A stretch of DNA of 16,320 bases from Limnochordia bacterium (lineage in GTDB: Bacteria > Bacillota > Limnochordia > Darwinibacteriales > B1SED10-159): positions 1-16,320 of the forward strand of contig SLOZ01000461.1 in NCBI GenBank assembly GCA_007132255.1. The letters run 5' to 3'. A model generated the notes under the pieces. It had not been told where the DNA came from, searched no databases, and was given only the letters and a program-made list of their open reading frames with translations. Numbering within the stretch: position 1 is the first letter of the stretch; each line of letters starts with the position of its first letter. The position numbers were made by a program, and so were the translations under genes. Shown one piece after another: positions 6,907 to 13,008 of the stretch.

Positions 6907-7705
6907 GAAGTTCCACCTCGTTCACCCAATGGCTCATGGCAGCCAGAAACGCTTCTGGGCGATCCCAGTTGGCCACATGGCCAGCGTTATCCATCTTGGT
7001 CACATAAACTCGCTGGTTCGCTCCCCACCGCTTGCGGGTTCTATCGATGACCTTATTCACTGAACTATCATGCTGCGCTCGCACCAGCAGCGTCGGTACA
7101 TTCGTGGTCTGCAGAAACGGCACATAATCATAGCTTCCTATGGCACAGCGCAGCTCATAAAGACTCTGTCGCCACTGGCGGGCGGCTGTGCCAAAGGCTC
7201 GCTGTAGCCGTTCCTGGGTTTCCGCATCCTTGGAAGCGCCCTTGGCTCCCATGGCGGCATATTTCTCCGGGTTATTCCCGGCCAACCACCAGTCCATGAG
7301 CCAAGCGGCAGGCTGGACCAAAAGTGATGGATACGAAAGCTTGGGCGCACTGCCAAACGTCAGGATGCTCGCCACAAGTTCCGGCCGCTGTTCCGCCAGT
7401 TCCCAAGCCACCAGACCGCCCAAGGAACAGCCAACAATGTGTACGGACGACCATTTCTTGTGCACCAGCCATTGCCGAACACTGGCCGCGAGATACGTGA
7501 TGGTTAACGGTTCCTCAGGCCGCTTGCTGTTGCCTTGTCCCGGCAGCGACAGCGCTGCTGCCGGCCGCTTACCTTCCAAAAAATTCATCTCTTCATCCCA
7601 CTGCCGCCGGTCCAGACCGAGACCATGCAAAAACAGCACTGGCCGTCCTTGTCCAAAAGGACGAACATCAACATCCAAATCCTCTTTCTGCAGATTCGCT
7701 GCCAT
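6890..7705 (-). CDS. Alpha/beta hydrolase
   Basis: Predicted soluble hydrolase of 271 residues. The oxyanion-hole motif is FLHGLG (25-30), the nucleophile elbow is GCSLGG (S94), the acid is D213 in AQHDSS, and the base is H243 in NAGHVAN, so a full Ser-Asp-His triad is present. The cap region (about 120-180) is helical. It is similar in outline to esterases, lactonases and MhpC-type hydrolases; the substrate is unknown. I chose the ATG at 7705 because AGGAGGGG lies five bases upstream. The 3' end overlaps tetR by 17 bases. The leader is about 130 bases and carries a 10-bp tandem repeat. Expression should be set by the palindromic promoter at 7840-7868. Confidence 0.9.
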   Translation of the reverse strand: MAANLQKEDLDVDVRPFGQGRPVLFLHGLGLDRRQWDEEMNFLEGKRPAAALSLPGQGNSKRPEEPLTITYLAASVRQWLVHKKWSSVHIVGCSLGGLVAWELAEQRPELVASILTFGSAPKLSYPSLLVQPAAWLMDWWLAGNNPEKYAAMGAKGASKDAETQERLQRAFGTAARQWRQSLYELRCAIGSYDYVPFLQTTNVPTLLVRAQHDSSVNKVIDRTRKRWGANQRVYVTKMDNAGHVANWDRPEAFLAAMSHWVNEVELHGETE

Positions 7706-7770
7706 AGCTTCCCCTCCTGTTTCCATGCTGCCGATTTTGATCCCACAATCAAGGCAGGTCAACGCCGCTG

Positions 7771-7800
7771 CAATCCTCTACAATTCTCTACAATCCTCTA
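7771..7800. repeat. 10-bp direct tandem repeat, three copies
   Basis: CAATCCTCTA (7771-7780), CAATTCTCTA (7781-7790) and CAATCCTCTA (7791-7800), followed by CAAA. It lies in the predicted untranslated leader of the alpha/beta hydrolase transcript. Confidence 0.85.
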
Positions 7801-7839
7801 CAAAGCCGTAACCGCATCTGCCCAATTCGCGGCAGCTTC

Positions 7840-7868
7840 AGTATACACTATATTGACCGGGTGGTCAA
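7840..7868 (-). promoter_or_regulatory. Promoter of hydrolase-tetR operon, within palindrome
   Basis: On the minus strand TTGACC (7863-7868) and TATACT (7840-7845) are 17 bases apart, which makes a strong sigma-70 promoter. All but one base of it lies inside the 7841-7880 inverted repeat, so a bound repressor would block it completely. Predicted transcription start is near 7833. Confidence 0.75.
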
Positions 7869-7880
7869 TATAGTGTATAC
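7841..7880. promoter_or_regulatory. Perfect 18+18 bp palindrome, likely TetR operator
   Basis: GTATACACTATATTGACC (7841-7858) is repeated perfectly inverted at 7863-7880, separated by GGGT. The TTGACC/GGTCAA centre resembles operators bound by TetR-family dimers. The tetR gene is in the operon that starts here, so self-regulation is the simplest reading. The arms are longer than one TetR dimer usually needs, so two dimers or extra secondary structure are possible. Confidence 0.8.
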
Positions 7881-7881
7881 C
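7853..7881 (+). promoter_or_regulatory. Opposed plus-strand promoter in the palindrome
   Basis: By symmetry the palindrome also carries TTGACC (7853-7858) and TATACC (7876-7881) 17 bases apart on the plus strand. No plus-strand gene follows before the terminator at 7943-7976, so any transcript would be about 90 bases long. Confidence 0.45.
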
Positions 7882-7942
7882 GTGAGTTGGAAGTTCCTCC
7901 CATGTACCTGGTAGCAGGAATTTATTTCCACTCGAACGCATA

Positions 7943-7976
7943 AAAAGACTGCTTCCGACTTCAGAAGCAGTCTTTT
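7943..7976 (-). terminator. Intrinsic terminator after nitrilase gene (bidirectional)
   Basis: AAAAGACTGCTTC (7943-7955) pairs perfectly with GAAGCAGTCTTTT (7964-7976) around an eight-base loop. On the minus strand the stem is followed by TTTTTA, so it ends the nitrilase transcript (stop at 8043). On the plus strand it gives TCTTTTCCTTTC, adequate to stop a transcript from the opposed promoter at 7853-7881. Confidence 0.85.
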
Positions 7977-7992
7977 CCTTTCGGTCATCAAA

Positions 7993-8016
7993 TGCAGCAT
8001 TGCAGCATTGCAGCAT
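7993..8016. repeat. 8-bp direct tandem repeat, three copies
   Basis: TGCAGCAT occurs three times head to tail (7993-8016), and a diverged TGGCAGCT follows. It lies between the nitrilase stop codon and its terminator, so it is transcribed but not translated. Confidence 0.85.
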
Positions 8017-8042
8017 TGGCAGCTGTCGTTCGTATCGAGCGA

Positions 8043-8852
8043 CTAGTAGCTGGGAATCGGAATTCGTTTTTCTCCACCCGGTGTCAGGCGCTTGCGGTAA
8101 TCTTCGAGATAGGGTACTTCTTCCCGGGCCCACTGCAGCGCTTCTTTGTCGATCATACGGATCAAGAGCTCTTCCTTGCGGTCCGAGGCCTCGGCCAGGA
8201 TGTCTCCTAAGGGACTGACCAGTTTGCTCTTGCCGCAGGCATTGTTACCCACGGCGTTAACTCCCAGGACATACACGGTGTTGTCCAAAGAACGAGCCGG
8301 CAGTTGAATATCCCAGCGGTGGGCAGCACTCAAGCTCCACACCGAAGGACAGACGATCATCTCGGCGCCGTTTAAAGCTAACAAACGGCTGGTTTCTGGA
8401 AATTCCATTTCGTAGCAGATGAGGACGCCGATCTTGCCGACTTTGATGTCAAAGATTGGATATTCCAGTTCACCGCGAGCGAAGATCTGCTGTTCCCGAC
8501 CCCAGAGCAGACTTTTGCGGACATTGCCCATGACTTGCCCGTCGCAGTCGATGACAGCCACAGAGATATACATCTGCCCGTCATTGGCCTGCTCTACATA
8601 GGGACAGACAATGGCGGCGTTAGCTCGGGCCGCTTCTTCCTGCATGGTCTGGATGGTGGCTCCATGTTGGGGTTCGGCCCACTGTTGGAACGCCTCTTTG
8701 GAGAGATAATAGCCGGTGGTCCACAGCTCGGGGAAGACAATGAGATCAACGTCCTCGGCCGCCGCTTTGCGGACAAACTCCTTGCCGCGACGGAGATTGG
8801 CTTCTACTTGGTTCATGATCGGTGTGATTTGAACGGCACACACTTGCAGCAT
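8043..8852 (-). CDS. Nitrilase-superfamily (carbon-nitrogen) hydrolase
   Basis: Predicted cytoplasmic amidase of 269 residues. The Glu-Lys-Cys triad is present: E42 in VFPELW, K113 in VRKSLLW, and C146 in GVLICYEMEFPE. The general fold and length match the carbon-nitrogen hydrolase superfamily, in particular the omega-amidase and beta-ureidopropionase-like branches that cut small amides; the exact substrate is not readable. The ATG at 8852 has GGAAGGTGA at good spacing, and MLQVCAVQITP is a typical family start. It is a single-gene unit, ended by the terminator at 7943-7976 and divergent from glnA. An amidase next to glutamine synthetase would suit nitrogen recycling, but the two are not co-transcribed. 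Confidence 0.9.
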   Translation of the reverse strand: MLQVCAVQITPIMNQVEANLRRGKEFVRKAAAEDVDLIVFPELWTTGYYLSKEAFQQWAEPQHGATIQTMQEEAARANAAIVCPYVEQANDGQMYISVAVIDCDGQVMGNVRKSLLWGREQQIFARGELEYPIFDIKVGKIGVLICYEMEFPETSRLLALNGAEMIVCPSVWSLSAAHRWDIQLPARSLDNTVYVLGVNAVGNNACGKSKLVSPLGDILAEASDRKEELLIRMIDKEALQWAREEVPYLEDYRKRLTPGGEKRIPIPSY

Positions 8853-8917
8853 AGGCTAGTTCACCTTCCTTTCGCGAACGTTAGTCGCTCCGCCACAGTG
8901 GAGGGAGACAACTCACA

Positions 8918-9070
8918 ATGAAAAGACTCCACGGCCGAAAGACCATCCCCGGCTATGCGGGCCTGGACGAGCCATTACAGCGGCCTCGTCGAATTTGCGA
9001 TAACGCTCCTATACTATCGATACAAGAAAACATGGCCAATTCCTGCTTCGGATGTGACAGACGAGGATAG
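8918..9070 (+). CDS. Possible 50-residue small protein
   Basis: An ATG-to-TAG frame beginning MKRLHGRKTIPGYAG and ending with a CFGCDRRG tail containing a CxxC pair. GGAGGGAG lies about 10 bases upstream of the ATG. The composition is ordinary, with no membrane segment. I do not recognise it. It sits ahead of glnA on the same strand and would be a leader gene if transcribed. The lack of any other support keeps this low. Confidence 0.25.
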   Translation: MKRLHGRKTIPGYAGLDEPLQRPRRICDNAPILSIQENMANSCFGCDRRG

Positions 9071-9175
9071 CGAAGCAATTCCACCGTAAAGGAAAGAAAT
9101 GTCTTCCTGGGCCAGCTGGTTCCCCACGAGTCCTGTCAGGCCGCGCCAGGGAACACTGAAGCCCTGTAAGGTTAA

Positions 9176-9205
9176 TTGCCTGCATATCGCATTCTGTGGT
9201 ACCAT
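9176..9205 (+). promoter_or_regulatory. Weak candidate glnA promoter
   Basis: TTGCCT (9176-9181) and TACCAT (9200-9205) are 18 bases apart and about 40 bases before the glnA start. Both boxes depart from consensus, so an activated or alternative promoter is possible. Confidence 0.35.
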
Positions 9206-9242
9206 TATGACTATCAAATCATTATAGGAGTGACACACCCAA

Positions 9243-10568
9243 GTGAATGAGTTAAGTAGTGATGATGTCAAGCGATTAGTGGACCGGGACAATGTACGCT
9301 TCATCAATTTGGAGTTCACCGATGTCTTCGGCAGGGGCAAGAACGTTGCCATTACGCCGCACCAGTTGGATGAAGCCTTAAACAGCGAAGTGATGTTCGA
9401 TGGTTCATCCATTAAAGGCTTTGTGCGCATTGAAGAATCGGACATGTATTTGTCGCCGGATCCTTCCACCTTCGTGACTCTGCCCTGGCGTTCCAAGAAG
9501 GATGGTGCCACGGCTCGCATGATCTGCGATGTATTGACCCCAGATGGCGAACCCTTCAAGGGCTGCCCCCGGCAGGTGTTGAAGCGAGTATTAAATGAAA
9601 TGCACAGCATGGGTTATGAATACTTCGTAGGTCCCGAAGTCGAGTTCTTCTTGTTTGAGACCGACGACCAAGGTCGACCAAAATTGGAGACCAATGACCA
9701 GGCGGGATACTTTGATCTTGGTCCCGTGGATGGCGGCGAAGACGCTCGTCGGGATATGTGCTTGACGTTGGAAGATATGGGCTTTCTGATCGAGGCATCC
9801 CATCATGAGGCAGCACCAGGCCAGCACGAAATTGACTTTCGCTACGATACGGCTTTAGCCGCTGCTGATAAAATATCAACCTTTAAGCAGGTTGTGAAAC
9901 GAGTGGCTAAAGAACACGATTTGCATGCTACATTCATGCCAAAACCGTTAAAGAATTCCCATGGTACGTGCATGCACCTAAATCAATCCCTATTCAAAGA
10001 CGGCAAGAACGCATTCCGCAGCGATGACGACGAACATGGCTTGAGTGAAGTCGCTTATTACTTCATCGGTGGTTTGATCCGACATGCTCGTGAGTTTGCT
10101 GCCATCACCAATGCTTCGGTCAACTCCTATAAACGCTTGGGATCAGGCTTTGAGGCGCCGGCTGATGTAGGCTGGGCCGCTGGTGATCGCTCGCCTTTAA
10201 TCCGAGTTCCTGCAGCGCGGGGGAATGCCACCCGCGTCGAACTGCGCAATCCAGACCCGACGGCCAATCATTATTTGGCTTTAGCAGCGGTTTTGTCAGC
10301 CGGGATGGTGGGCATTCGAGAAAAGATCGAGCCGCCACCCAGTTTCGACCAAGGCGTCTATGACCTCGATGATAAGGCGAAGAAAAAGCAGGGCATCCAG
10401 TCCTTTCCGAAGAACCTGGGCGAAGCGCTGGATGAGTTGGAAAACAGTGAGTTAATGAAAGAGTGGTTGGGCGAACACATTCATGGGATGTATCTCACGG
10501 CCAAACGAGCCGAGTGGAACGAATATAATCAAGAAGTACACCGCTGGGAACTGAAAAAGTATCTCTAG
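9243..10568 (+). CDS. glnA: Glutamine synthetase, type I
   Basis: ATP-dependent ligation of ammonia to glutamate, the main route of nitrogen assimilation; the enzyme is a cytoplasmic dodecamer. 441 residues, matching the short GSI-alpha form of Bacillota and not the longer adenylylated form. Visible signatures: VMFDGSSIKGF (active-site loop), VGPEVEFFLFE (metal-binding glutamates), the catalytic loop around HEIDFRYDTAL, the ATP-binding stretch HATFMPKPL, and SGFEAPADVGWAAGDRSPLIRVP. There is no adenylylation-site motif near the C-terminus, so control should be by feedback inhibition and transcription. The start is GTG at 9243, nine bases after AGGAGTGA. A double-hairpin terminator follows. 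It stands alone, with no glnR or glnB beside it. Confidence 0.97.
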   Translation: MNELSSDDVKRLVDRDNVRFINLEFTDVFGRGKNVAITPHQLDEALNSEVMFDGSSIKGFVRIEESDMYLSPDPSTFVTLPWRSKKDGATARMICDVLTPDGEPFKGCPRQVLKRVLNEMHSMGYEYFVGPEVEFFLFETDDQGRPKLETNDQAGYFDLGPVDGGEDARRDMCLTLEDMGFLIEASHHEAAPGQHEIDFRYDTALAAADKISTFKQVVKRVAKEHDLHATFMPKPLKNSHGTCMHLNQSLFKDGKNAFRSDDDEHGLSEVAYYFIGGLIRHAREFAAITNASVNSYKRLGSGFEAPADVGWAAGDRSPLIRVPAARGNATRVELRNPDPTANHYLALAAVLSAGMVGIREKIEPPPSFDQGVYDLDDKAKKKQGIQSFPKNLGEALDELENSELMKEWLGEHIHGMYLTAKRAEWNEYNQEVHRWELKKYL

Positions 10569-10580
10569 TTAGCGGCATCT

Positions 10581-10653
10581 GATCCAACCCCCTTGGATCC
10601 AATAACTCAGAGCAAGGACCCTAGTGCCATTACGGTGCCAGGGTCCTTGCTCT
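10581..10653 (+). terminator. Double-hairpin region terminating glnA
   Basis: A small hairpin, GATCCAA (10581-10587) with TTGGATC (10593-10599), is followed by a large one in which AGAGCAAGGACCCT (10609-10622) pairs perfectly with AGGGTCCTTGCTCT (10640-10653) around a 17-base loop. The T run afterwards is poor (TATTG), so termination may rely on the very stable stem. It also lies 185 bases from the convergent metQ stop. Confidence 0.7.
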
Positions 10654-10837
10654 ATTGTGCGCTGTTGCTATGCTGTTTTGTTGGGCGTTCCAGCACTGCG
10701 TGGCTGCATGGTCTGCATGGTTCGCTTTGGTCACGGCCGGCAGCAAACTCGCTCTTTGAGCCCGCAGCGGAATGTTTTCCAGAGCACGGCATCTTCAGCA
10801 CTCAGGCCGTAGTCTGCTCGGCAGCAGGTTGAGACGC

Positions 10838-11650
10838 TTACTCAGCAGCCACTTCAAATCCGGGTACCAGTGAGCCTCCGAAACGCTCGTCCACAAAGTC
10901 GATAATACGCTGGCTGTGGTAGGCCTCGACGAGGACGGCCAACTCTTCCCGCTCTAGGTCGGCTGTGCGTACTGCCAGGATATTGACCCATGGCGAATCG
11001 GCTGTTTCAAGAATCAAGGCATCTGCCACTGGGTTGAGCCCAGCTTCCATAGCATAGTTTGTGTTAATGGCGGCCAGTTCCACATCCTGTAGGGAGCGTG
11101 GCAGGTTGGCTGCATCAATTTCCACGATGCGCAGGTTCTTGGGATTCTGGGTAATATCGAAGACGGTGGCACTATGACCCACACCTTCGGTTAGTTCAAT
11201 CAGATCGTAACTGGCTAACAGCAGCAGTGCCCGTCCACCATTGGTGGGATCATTGGGGATGGCGATTTGGGCACCATCGGACAGATCCTCAATGGACTCG
11301 ATGCGGGTGGAGTAAAAACCCATCGGAAAAATGATGGTCGGTGCTAAGGTGCTCAGCTGCAGACCGCGATCTTCGACCATCTGAACCAAGAATGGTTCAT
11401 GCTGGTAGGAGTTCACGTCAATATCGCCTTCATCCAACGCCAGGTTCGGAGTTACGTAGTCCGAGAAGGTGATAATTTGGATCTCCACACCCTGCTCAGC
11501 CAAAATCTCTTGGACAACTTCCATCAATTCTTCATGCGGCCCTGGGGTTACCCCGACCCGCAGCCCGCTTGCCAAAGCGCTGTGTCCCAGGAAAGCTGCC
11601 AATAGCAGAACGAAAAGTACAACTCCAGTACGACCAACAAAGCGTTTCAT
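10838..11650 (-). CDS. metQ: MetQ/NlpA-family methionine-binding protein
   Basis: Substrate-binding subunit of a methionine ABC importer, 270 residues. An N-terminal signal peptide (MKRFVGRTGVVLFVLLLAA) ends in a signal peptidase I-like ALAS-G site near residue 28, and no lipobox cysteine is present, unlike most Gram-positive MetQ lipoproteins. Family signatures are SYQHEPFL (81-88), IPNDPTNGGRALLLL (131-145), INTNYAMEAG and SPWVNILAVR. The ATG at 11650 is chosen because GGAGG sits seven bases upstream; ATG at 11656 abuts that site. A SAM-I riboswitch and terminator lie in the leader, which supports a methionine role and predicts expression only when SAM is low. No metN or metI gene is adjacent, so the transporter partners must be elsewhere. 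Confidence 0.92.
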   Translation of the reverse strand: MKRFVGRTGVVLFVLLLAAFLGHSALASGLRVGVTPGPHEELMEVVQEILAEQGVEIQIITFSDYVTPNLALDEGDIDVNSYQHEPFLVQMVEDRGLQLSTLAPTIIFPMGFYSTRIESIEDLSDGAQIAIPNDPTNGGRALLLLASYDLIELTEGVGHSATVFDITQNPKNLRIVEIDAANLPRSLQDVELAAINTNYAMEAGLNPVADALILETADSPWVNILAVRTADLEREELAVLVEAYHSQRIIDFVDERFGGSLVPGFEVAAE

Positions 11651-11721
11651 TGTCATTCCTCCAGATTGGTTAAGTTATGTTGCATACGGCAGTGAGTCTC
11701 ACACAATGAGCGGCATGGTAC

Positions 11722-11746
11722 AAAAAAACCTCTTCCGCAGAAGAGG
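11722..11746 (-). terminator. Riboswitch expression-platform terminator
   Basis: On the minus strand CCTCTTC, loop TGCG, GAAGAGG (11746-11729) is followed by seven Ts (complement of 11722-11728). Its 5' arm can instead pair with the GAAGAUGAGG at the 3' side of the aptamer's P1 helix, which gives the expected terminator/antiterminator choice. SAM binding would free the 5' arm and cause early termination. Confidence 0.88.
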
Positions 11747-11782
11747 TCGTATACCAAAACCATGGCAGACAGCGAACCTCCC

Positions 11783-11912
11783 CTCATCTTCCAAGAGCCA
11801 ACCCACGAGATCCTATGGGCTGCTTCCTGCAGGAATTGGCACCCTATCGCAGATACTGCGCTGGGTTGCCGGGCTTCATCGGGCCAGTCCCTCCACCAAC
11901 TCAAGATAAGAG
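11783..11912 (-). promoter_or_regulatory. SAM-I (S-box) riboswitch aptamer
   Basis: On the minus strand the leader reads CTTATC, then GGTGGAGGGACTGGCCC, GATGAAGCCCGGCAACC and GGTGCCAATTCC, which are the conserved elements of SAM-I in order. P1 is formed by CUUAUCUU at the 5' end and AAGAUGAG (11783-11790) at the 3' end with one wobble. It controls metQ through the terminator 36 bases downstream, turning the gene off when S-adenosylmethionine is abundant. Confidence 0.95.
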
Positions 11913-11936
11913 TTCTTTGAATTACCTTTGCTTTCT

Positions 11937-11964
11937 ATCATACCAGGATTATTCGGATTGTCAA
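11937..11964 (-). promoter_or_regulatory. metQ riboswitch promoter
   Basis: On the minus strand TTGACA (11959-11964) and TATGAT (11937-11942) are 16 bases apart, with an extended -10 TGG immediately before. Predicted transcription start is near 11930, a few bases before the riboswitch. Confidence 0.8.
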
Positions 11965-12330
11965 TAAGAAATATCTAAGAAATTCGCCAAAATCCCAAGG
12001 GATTGTGACATGTTTCGCAACTAAGGGGTGACCCCTTGGGCAGTTCATGGAGGCTGAGGAAAGAGTCACTCCAGCTTGTGTTCCACGGCAAGAAGGCCTG
12101 CTGCATAGACGTCTGTCAATGCCCAAAACTGCTGGCCCTGGTCGGCGAAATGCCGTTTAGCAGGCGTTTCGTACTGGTTCGCAGCAGCCAGTGTCCTTTG
12201 CGGAGCGAAACGGGCGGCACACCCAACTTTGCTCAATTGGAACATTCTGGGCATCAGCAGGAATTTCGCTTCGAAATGTACAATACTAAAGATAGCATAC
12301 CTACGAGATGTTGGCGTCCCATAGTTTCCC
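11965..12330. other. Gene-free stretch upstream of metQ leader and pseudopilin
   Basis: No frame here has an RBS or protein-like composition. Seen: an inverted repeat CCCAAGGG (11994-12001) with CCCTTGGG (12033-12040), which competes with a short hairpin AAGGGG/CCCCTT (12023-12037), and a GCAGGAATTT motif at 12257-12266 followed by a small ATTTCG/CGAAAT hairpin. Nothing else is evident. Confidence 0.5.
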
Positions 12331-12422
12331 TACCCAGCAGTGCTTCCCTTTACTACCCAGCAGTCCTTCCCTTTACTACCCAGCAGTCCTCCCCTTTACT
12401 ACGCAGCAGTCCTTCCCTTTAC
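12331..12422. repeat. 23-bp direct tandem repeat, four copies
   Basis: Four head-to-tail units begin at 12331, 12354, 12377 and 12400. Each contains ACCCAGCAGTCCTTCCC or a one- or two-base variant and ends TTTAC. There are no spacers, so this is a minisatellite, not CRISPR. The unit length is not a multiple of three, and the array lies about 60 bases before the pseudopilin start, outside the coding region. Confidence 0.92.
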
Positions 12423-12483
12423 TCACGGGCCGCTGCCGGTATTGGTTTACCTGGGCGACAGATTTGGTGCGGAGGTGAATGCC

Positions 12484-12897
12484 GTGAATTCCAAACAACT
12501 CCAGCGTGGTTGGATGTATCGGCATCGCCATGTCCAGATGGAACTACTCTTGGTGCTGGCCATTCTTGTGGTGATTACGGGGCTCAGCGCCTTGACGTAC
12601 GGGCGAGTCATTGAACGGGTTCGCAGGACAACCGATTCCATCAACGTCCGCGTGCTCAACGATATGACGACGTCCTTAGCGCTCTTGGAAGGAACGTCCA
12701 AAGACAGCATGTTCGACAGCCAGAAGTCATCGGACGAGCACATTGAGCGCTTGGTCCAAGCGGGTCTGCTGCCGGAAGCCATTGAACCGCTGCAGCCTGA
12801 GCACCGCTTCCATTGGTCGGCGGCGGATGTTCGCTGGCGGTTGGTTCCCAAGGAACCGTCGGATACGGCAGCGGAAGCCGACGATCCCCTCTTTTGA
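12484..12897 (+). CDS. Pseudopilin-like membrane-anchored protein
   Basis: 137 residues with one N-terminal hydrophobic helix (about 19-38, MELLLVLAILVVITGLSALT) and a soluble C-terminal domain. The VQMELLLVLAILVV stretch matches the type IV pilin/type II secretion pseudopilin N-terminus, with E20 in the place of the conserved Glu5, but the peptidase-site glycine expected before position 1 is an arginine (YRHR, then HVQME). So cleavage by a standard prepilin peptidase is doubtful. The later part (IERLVQAGLLPEAIEPL, then FHWSAADVRW) resembles the ending of small pseudopilins. The start is GTG at 12484, five bases after GGAGGTGA. No pilus or secretion genes are next to it. It could instead be an unrelated single-pass membrane protein. 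Confidence 0.6.
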   Translation: MNSKQLQRGWMYRHRHVQMELLLVLAILVVITGLSALTYGRVIERVRRTTDSINVRVLNDMTTSLALLEGTSKDSMFDSQKSSDEHIERLVQAGLLPEAIEPLQPEHRFHWSAADVRWRLVPKEPSDTAAEADDPLF

Positions 12898-13008
12898 CCG
12901 TCCAGTCACCCAGCAGAAACGTTGGAGCTTCGGAGCTTGGGAGCCTTGTGGCTATTTCAGGACTGCATCTTCACAGCGTACGTCGCTGTCGAAGCGGTTG
13001 CCTTGCTG

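Larger units (their letters stand above)
8853..9242. other. 390-base gap between divergent nitrilase and glnA
   Basis: It should hold the promoters of both genes. Contents I could see: a possible 50-codon ORF (8918-9070, +), listed separately; a copy of the GCAGGAATT motif on the minus strand (9038-9046); and a weak glnA promoter. No GlnR-type TGTNA-N7-TNACA box and no riboswitch was recognised. A minus-strand frame over 9014-9205 has coding-like composition but no RBS. Confidence 0.45.

Noticed and set aside
7798..8133. 111-codon minus-strand ORF
   Set aside because: It reads through the nitrilase stop region, the terminator and the palindromic operator; no RBS.
9150..9242. GlnR operator upstream of glnA
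   Set aside because: No TGTNA-N7-TNACA match was found on either strand.
9014..9610. 198-codon minus-strand ORF
   Set aside because: Most of it is antisense to glnA. Only the part beyond glnA (9014-9205) looks coding-like, and that part has no RBS.
11651..11964. T-box leader for the methionine gene
   Set aside because: The conserved GGAGGGA, GGCCC and CCCGGCAACC elements in order identify SAM-I instead; no T-box AGGGTGGNACCGCG sequence is present.
12331..12422. CRISPR array
   Set aside because: The 23-bp units are directly abutting with no spacers, and no cas genes are nearby.
12036..12614. 192-codon plus-strand ORF
   Set aside because: It runs through the tandem repeat array in a frame different from the pseudopilin, has no RBS and has low-complexity translation.
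12973..12989. Terminator between pseudopilin and GH18
   Set aside because: The ACAGCG/CGCTGT stem is short and no T run follows on either strand.
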